Under the pieces are notes generated by a model that saw only the letters and a program-made list of their open reading frames with translations, ran no database searches and was not told where the DNA came from. Source: Desulfuromonadales bacterium (lineage in GTDB: Bacteria > Desulfobacterota > Desulfuromonadia > Geobacterales > Pseudopelobacteraceae). Taken from it: 57,631 nucleotides of DNA. This document shows positions 53,542 to 57,631 of the stretch, piece by piece. The stretch's first letter is position 1. Every line of letters starts with the position of its first letter. The stretch covers positions 1-57,631 of the forward strand of contig JACAAY010000020.1 of NCBI GenBank assembly GCA_013377095.1, read 5' to 3'. Both the position numbers and the translations under genes were made by a program.

Positions 53542-54498
53542 TTACACAACTGCAACAATCTTATACCCATGTCCCCAGAACACCAGTTGCCCCCGTTCAT
53601 CCAGACCGGTGTCCAGATCCCAGTTACCGAAGCGTGACAGATGGTCCCGGTCACCACTGACCACCCCCCGCCCCACGACGTTCCACAGTTCGCACACGTG
53701 CTCTGCTGCCTTGTCAAAAATAGCATCATAATGCATCAAACCGCCCGAAGGTGTCGCAAGACTCTCAACAAAGCCCTGGTCAATGTGTTCTCGCCGGGGA
53801 TAGTCCCGCTGAATCCCCGCTGAAATCAGGGCAGCCAAAGGAAAGAGTTTCCCGCCCTGCCCCGCCTGCGTGGTTGCCATGTCGCAAAATCTGTCGAACC
53901 ACTCCCGGATCAGGGGTGGGGTGCTATTGTACAGTGCGGGATGAACCTCCCGCAGCAGCCTGTCCCACAGGAATGCCACATCCCGATCCAGACAGGCCGC
54001 GCTTCCGGGCTGGCAACAGGCAACGATGTCCCGTGCGAAACGGTTCGAATCGCGCAGTTCACCCCGGTTCATCCTGGCGAAGATGTGGGCATCCTGGTTC
54101 ATCTCGCAGAGGCGATGCCGACGCTGGTTTTCGGCATAATCCCCCACCCTGGCCCGCACAACCGGGTGGATCGTCACATCCGTCACCACGTGGGCACAGT
54201 ACCCCAGCAGCCAGGCCAGCAGCCTGGGCTGCGTTTCGGCGGACGCCTGTGCCACGTGCCGCACACCGCACACAATCATCTCCCCACTGCGGATATAATG
54301 CATGGCATCGGCCCAGGGAGAACCGGAGCCGTCAGTTGCCAGACTGGGAAAATCGGGGCTGACTGCTCCCAGGACACAGAAGTGAAAATGATCCCGCACA
54401 GCGCTGATGACCTCCTCCGACACATGCTGGCGTGATTCATCGTGGAGCGCATTCATCAGCCCATGCAACAGAGTGATATGGGCATAGGGACCAGCCAT
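53542..54498 (-). CDS. Zinc-dependent phospholipase C-like protein
   Basis: A 318-residue protein starting MAGPYAHITLLHGLMN, with DHFHFCVLGAVSPDFPSL, LLGYCAHVVTDVTIHPVVR and YAENQRRHRLCEMNQDAHIF. The His/Asp spacing matches the zinc-dependent phospholipase C family, which hydrolyses phospholipid head groups. No signal peptide is visible, so it may act inside the cell. It heads the end of a minus-strand group with Lgt-like and PSD genes. Confidence 0.78.
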   Translation of the reverse strand: MAGPYAHITLLHGLMNALHDESRQHVSEEVISAVRDHFHFCVLGAVSPDFPSLATDGSGSPWADAMHYIRSGEMIVCGVRHVAQASAETQPRLLAWLLGYCAHVVTDVTIHPVVRARVGDYAENQRRHRLCEMNQDAHIFARMNRGELRDSNRFARDIVACCQPGSAACLDRDVAFLWDRLLREVHPALYNSTPPLIREWFDRFCDMATTQAGQGGKLFPLAALISAGIQRDYPRREHIDQGFVESLATPSGGLMHYDAIFDKAAEHVCELWNVVGRGVVSGDRDHLSRFGNWDLDTGLDERGQLVFWGHGYKIVAVV

Positions 54499-54511
54499 GA
54501 TTCCTCCTCTG

Positions 54512-55564
54512 CTATATCCGATCCTGATGCACGTGAAAGCTGAGGGTTGCCCCGGTTACGGTGCTGAGGCCGGTGAAGAGAAAGATCACCAGCCAGACCG
54601 CCTGCAGAAACAGGATCTGCGGCGGGCTCCACAGGGTAACCAGGCCCAGTGCCAGTTCCGGCGTAACAACCTTTTCCACGGGAAAGAAAACAGCGGTCGC
54701 GATGGAATAGGCAACCGCGACCATTCCCATGACCTGATAGGCGGAGATGCGCCCCTCACCACGGTAATCGGCCCGCAGGGTCTCGGAGAGTGACCGCCAG
54801 AGCTGGGTGGTGATGATGGTAATCAGAAAGGCGGCTGAAAAGTGGCCGGCCAGATACAGCCCGGTCGCCAACAGACCGCAGAGGGTATAGAGGACCGATG
54901 TTACCGCCTGGATCGGGATCACCTGGGTACCCTCCAGGCCACCGGCATAGGCGATTTTCTTGGTGCTGCCAAAGTAGGTAAAACAGCGCCCCTCAAACAG
55001 TTGTCTGAGCCAGCCGGAACAGGAGCTGAGCGGCTTGCCGTAGCAGCAGCCGAAACTGATGCAGGCCAACCGCCCCAGACCCTCGCCAAAGCTGTAGGCA
55101 ATGGCCATGGCCGCACAGGTCGCCATGGCGGGGATACGGAAGGACCAGACCGGACCAGCGTAACGGTTGACAAGGGCAATCAGGAGCGGCGCAACCAGAA
55201 TACCGACAAACACCGCGCCACCCACGGTAAAGGTATGGGCCTTTTTCTCCACGATGCGCGCCACCAGACGCGAGGCTGGAACACAACAGCCCAGCAGCGC
55301 CACCACCAGCAGCAGCGCGCCGGGGGTGGAAACGCCGACGGAAGCCATCAACACCAGAAAAACAGCCACCGCCACCAGATAGGCATTGGCGGTCAGCAGA
55401 CCGTACCAGGTCAGATTCGTTCCTTGCCAGCCCTGAGAGCTGGTTTTTTCAGACGGTAACGCAGCCAGAATCTGCCACTTCTCTGAAGGGAGTGAACTGA
55501 ACCCCCAGCGAAAGTAGAGTATCAGAAGAATGCTGACAAAACTGAGCACAACCTTTTCAAGCAT
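54512..55564 (-). CDS. Lgt-like integral membrane protein
   Basis: About 350 residues from MLEKVVLSFVS (with GAGGAGG before it), with about eight membrane helices. The segment AYSFGEGLGRLACISFGCCYGKP resembles the GxxxGRxxN(F) region of prolipoprotein diacylglyceryl transferase. The HGG motif of true Lgt enzymes is not seen, and three nearby cysteines (FGCCYG) are unusual. It may act on a lipid donor other than phosphatidylglycerol. It lies 13 bp upstream of the phospholipase-like gene and downstream of a PSD gene. Confidence 0.65.
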   Translation of the reverse strand: MLEKVVLSFVSILLILYFRWGFSSLPSEKWQILAALPSEKTSSQGWQGTNLTWYGLLTANAYLVAVAVFLVLMASVGVSTPGALLLVVALLGCCVPASRLVARIVEKKAHTFTVGGAVFVGILVAPLLIALVNRYAGPVWSFRIPAMATCAAMAIAYSFGEGLGRLACISFGCCYGKPLSSCSGWLRQLFEGRCFTYFGSTKKIAYAGGLEGTQVIPIQAVTSVLYTLCGLLATGLYLAGHFSAAFLITIITTQLWRSLSETLRADYRGEGRISAYQVMGMVAVAYSIATAVFFPVEKVVTPELALGLVTLWSPPQILFLQAVWLVIFLFTGLSTVTGATLSFHVHQDRI

Positions 55565-55763
55565 ATGTGTCCTCCTCGTATATCTATCTTCTGCCGACAA
55601 AGCCAAAACAAAACCAGAAATATTGTGCCTCACGATTACCGCAAGATTACCTGGATTTTAAATCCTGAAGAAATCATGTAGTAATCACGAAGCTGAAAAT
55701 GGTTTCCGACTCAATTGCTGTTACGCGAAGCTGTATATTCCTCCCTTTCACAAAGGGAATGAT

Positions 55764-56765
55764 TCATTTTTTTACCGGCACAGCCCGCGCGATAAGCGAT
55801 CTGACCATGAGGTCGGTTTCCACCAGCGGCCTGCCAAAGCCGTGGGAAAAGCGGCTGGAGACCCCGGAGCGGCGCATGTTTCCCAGAATATCGTCGCTGA
55901 AGCTGATGCGCTCCTTTTGAAAAATGAGAATATCGGTACTGCTCCCCGGACGGTAGAGGCTCTTGGGCTGCCCCTTTTCCAGGAACATGCCGCTCTCCAC
56001 CAGACTGGGCGACTCGTAACCATGGCTGCTGTAAGCCTGGACGATGTCGCCGATCATCAGCGCCACCACCTCGACCATGGCCACCAGACCGACAGCGGTG
56101 CCACGGGGTACATCCGTATCGATGATGGTCACCACCCGCCGGTTTTTGGAATAGGGGGTGGCCATACTGACCACGGCCGACGGGTTGCAGGAATGGTAAT
56201 CGCCGTCGATGGTATAGATATCAAGCACCTGACCCGCCACCGGCACATGGTTGTAGTGGTACTTGTCCGGAGTCAGACGAAAGACCGCGAAATCGCCCCC
56301 CTCAAAGGCCCTGAGCCAGTCCGCTTTGTCGCTGCCCAGCAGCTCCTCGTACGAGAAGAACTTCTCCTTCAGAAACAGCAGCGAGGTTTCCCGGAACGAG
56401 CCGATCACCACCCGCGCATCAGCCGGAGAAACCACGGCATCCGCTTCCTGAGGCAGGGGACGGCAGGTTTCATAGCGGATTTTACGCTCGAATATCTTGC
56501 GCGGCGTGTCCAGCTGATCCGGCGGATCACGCAGTTCGGACCGGTCGACACCATACCGGGCCAGCAGGTTGCGGCGGGACAGAACCGGACGGTCGAAATT
56601 GACCATCCCCAGGATATGGGATGACCAGCTGCTGGTGAGGAGCTTGAAAAAACGGGTATTGTTTTCCCGTACGCCGTGGTAGAGGAGCCTGACCATGCGG
56701 TCGGCCAGCAGCTGCTCCGTCACGACCCGGCCGCTATACCGCTCTATGTATTGGTGCTGCATCAT
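55764..56765 (-). CDS. Phosphatidylserine decarboxylase-like protein, second copy
   Basis: About 333 residues from MMQHQYIERYSG (AAGGAG before it). Bacterial-type PSD domain: VSPADARVVIG, DFAVFRLTPDKYHYNHVPVAG, MVEVVALMIGDIV and the self-cleavage site RPGSSTDILIF, whose Ser would form the pyruvoyl group. It is much longer than, and unlike, the psd at 29634. Its start overlaps the upstream gene by 32 bp. It could be a paralogue for a different head group or membrane. Confidence 0.88.
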   Translation of the reverse strand: MMQHQYIERYSGRVVTEQLLADRMVRLLYHGVRENNTRFFKLLTSSWSSHILGMVNFDRPVLSRRNLLARYGVDRSELRDPPDQLDTPRKIFERKIRYETCRPLPQEADAVVSPADARVVIGSFRETSLLFLKEKFFSYEELLGSDKADWLRAFEGGDFAVFRLTPDKYHYNHVPVAGQVLDIYTIDGDYHSCNPSAVVSMATPYSKNRRVVTIIDTDVPRGTAVGLVAMVEVVALMIGDIVQAYSSHGYESPSLVESGMFLEKGQPKSLYRPGSSTDILIFQKERISFSDDILGNMRRSGVSSRFSHGFGRPLVETDLMVRSLIARAVPVKK

Positions 56766-57631
56766 CCAAATGACTCCTTGTGCTGTTGACTTCATCTTCG
56801 GTCTGCTTCCCATCGCACTGCACGCTCAGCAGCATCAGGTTCAAAACCCTCCGCAGCGTGGCGATATCGGCCTGTTCCCCCAAAAGGTCATCCTTTACCT
56901 GATCCAGAAACTCCCCACTTCCCTGTCCCTGGAGCGTGTAACGCAACGCCGGGCGAAACGCTTCATCAGTCCGGATCGATTCCCGCTCGAACCGCTGACA
57001 GCTCTCACGCAGAAAGCCGTAGGCTTCGCCCAGATGACGCTGCCGCAAGGTGGTGCGGTAGTACTGCTCGGCGCCACAGTTGAAATCGCGGGCCTTGAGC
57101 TTCAGGGGAGACGAGGCGTTCATTTCACCCAGAATGCCGCTGGTGAGACGTCCGACAGCCGAGCAGTGCGGATCGACCAGGCGCTGTTCAAGATCGTTGA
57201 GGGTTTCGTGCAGATCCAGCAGTTCCACCAGATCCGCCCCATCCTCCCGGATCAGCTGCACCAGCGCCAGATGGTATTCCCGGTTATAGACCCTCAGGTA
57301 CCCGGGATAGCGGCGACTGGGGCGGACGTTCTTTGTTGTGCGAAGTATCTTTTGCAGAAACAGGTTGGCACTGTCCTTGCGGACGAAGAAGGTGGGAATG
57401 CCGATGGCGGTGCCGAAGAAGATCTGCCGGCGCTCGCTTTCCAAAGAAGGGGTATCGGGGATATACCGGTGATCGATGCCCTGGGCCATGTATTTGTAGG
57501 CCAGGGCAGTGACCAGGGTCTGCAGATCGGCTGCTCGTCCCATATCCTGCTCAAAGTTCTCGAACAGACTGTAATGCCTCCCCTCGAATCCGGAAAAACC
57601 CATTTTATCGAACTCGCGCATCTTGTAGAGC
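56734..57631 (-). CDS. Protein of unknown function, open at the right edge
   Basis: At least 295 residues from the first visible Met (57621). The frame stays open to the window end (LYK before that Met), so the true start may lie outside. It looks soluble and mostly helical, with PGYLRVYNREYHLALVQLI and LDLHETLNDLEQRLVD. No family recognised. It overlaps the PSD-like gene by 32 bp, so it belongs to that operon and may work with it. Confidence 0.65.
   Translation of the reverse strand, partial: LYKMREFDKMGFSGFEGRHYSLFENFEQDMGRAADLQTLVTALAYKYMAQGIDHRYIPDTPSLESERRQIFFGTAIGIPTFFVRKDSANLFLQKILRTTKNVRPSRRYPGYLRVYNREYHLALVQLIREDGADLVELLDLHETLNDLEQRLVDPHCSAVGRLTSGILGEMNASSPLKLKARDFNCGAEQYYRTTLRQRHLGEAYGFLRESCQRFERESIRTDEAFRPALRYTLQGQGSGEFLDQVKDDLLGEQADIATLRRVLNLMLLSVQCDGKQTEDEVNSTRSHLDDAAPIHRAV

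Noticed and set aside
55620-55690. Possible sigma-54 promoter before the Lgt-like gene (AGGCAC then TTCTG)
   Set aside because: The second element does not fit TTGC at the right spacing; the match is too weak.

Overview
The window looks like chromosome from a deltaproteobacterium of the Desulfuromonadales (Geobacter/Pelobacter group). Three things point there: the gene order ilvD-ilvB-ilvN ... ilvC-psd-pssA, a GEMM-I riboswitch of the type seen in Geobacter, and a glcD/glcF-type lactate or glycolate oxidase pair. This assignment is inference from gene order and motifs; no database was searched. No rRNA, tRNA, CRISPR array, transposase or prophage was seen.

Layout. Positions 1-5800 are an accessory region. 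It holds an AT-rich pair of a cytosine-C5 DNA methyltransferase and a GHKL ATPase (probably the start of a restriction-type system that continues off the left edge). Next comes a scrap yard of defence and toxin-antitoxin parts: a KilA-N protein with a frameshift in an A tract, an HTH antitoxin and a duplicated stump of it, a fragment of an ImmA/IrrE peptidase, a GxxExxY protein bracketed by short repeats, and two copies of a roughly 130-bp repeat carrying a terminator. A rep-like helicase follows (5807-7819).

Positions 7849-13955 form the most interesting unit: promoter, GEMM-I aptamer with an overlapping terminator, then six genes. These encode a secreted helical protein, an ExbB/TolQ/MotA-like channel, an ExbD/TolR-like protein, a TonB-like proline-rich protein, a large exported protein, and an outer-membrane barrel fused to an AMIN domain. 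It reads as a cyclic-dinucleotide-controlled, proton-driven envelope machine of unknown purpose. The aptamer base at the ligand-selecting position appears to be A, which fits the 3',3'-cGAMP subclass.

Positions 14058-31480 are mostly housekeeping: ccdAB, dgt, glcDF, an L-fuculose-phosphate-aldolase-like gene behind rodA-mrdA-mreD-mreC (no mreB here), rfbA, gmhB, a DAHP synthase, sppA, a phosphodiesterase, pssA, psd and ilvC. At 31614-36380 a TonB-dependent receptor, a YfiR-like protein and a GGDEF-EAL protein form a tight operon that separates ilvC from ilvB and two tandem ilvN copies. ilvD follows, with a lone TPP enzyme diverging from it.

Positions 43423-57631 hold small secreted or unknown genes, a secreted nuclease, brnTA, sbcDC, yheU-yaeQ-exonuclease, and a lipid-related group on the minus strand: zinc phospholipase C-like, Lgt-like, a second phosphatidylserine decarboxylase, and an unknown gene cut by or close to the right edge.
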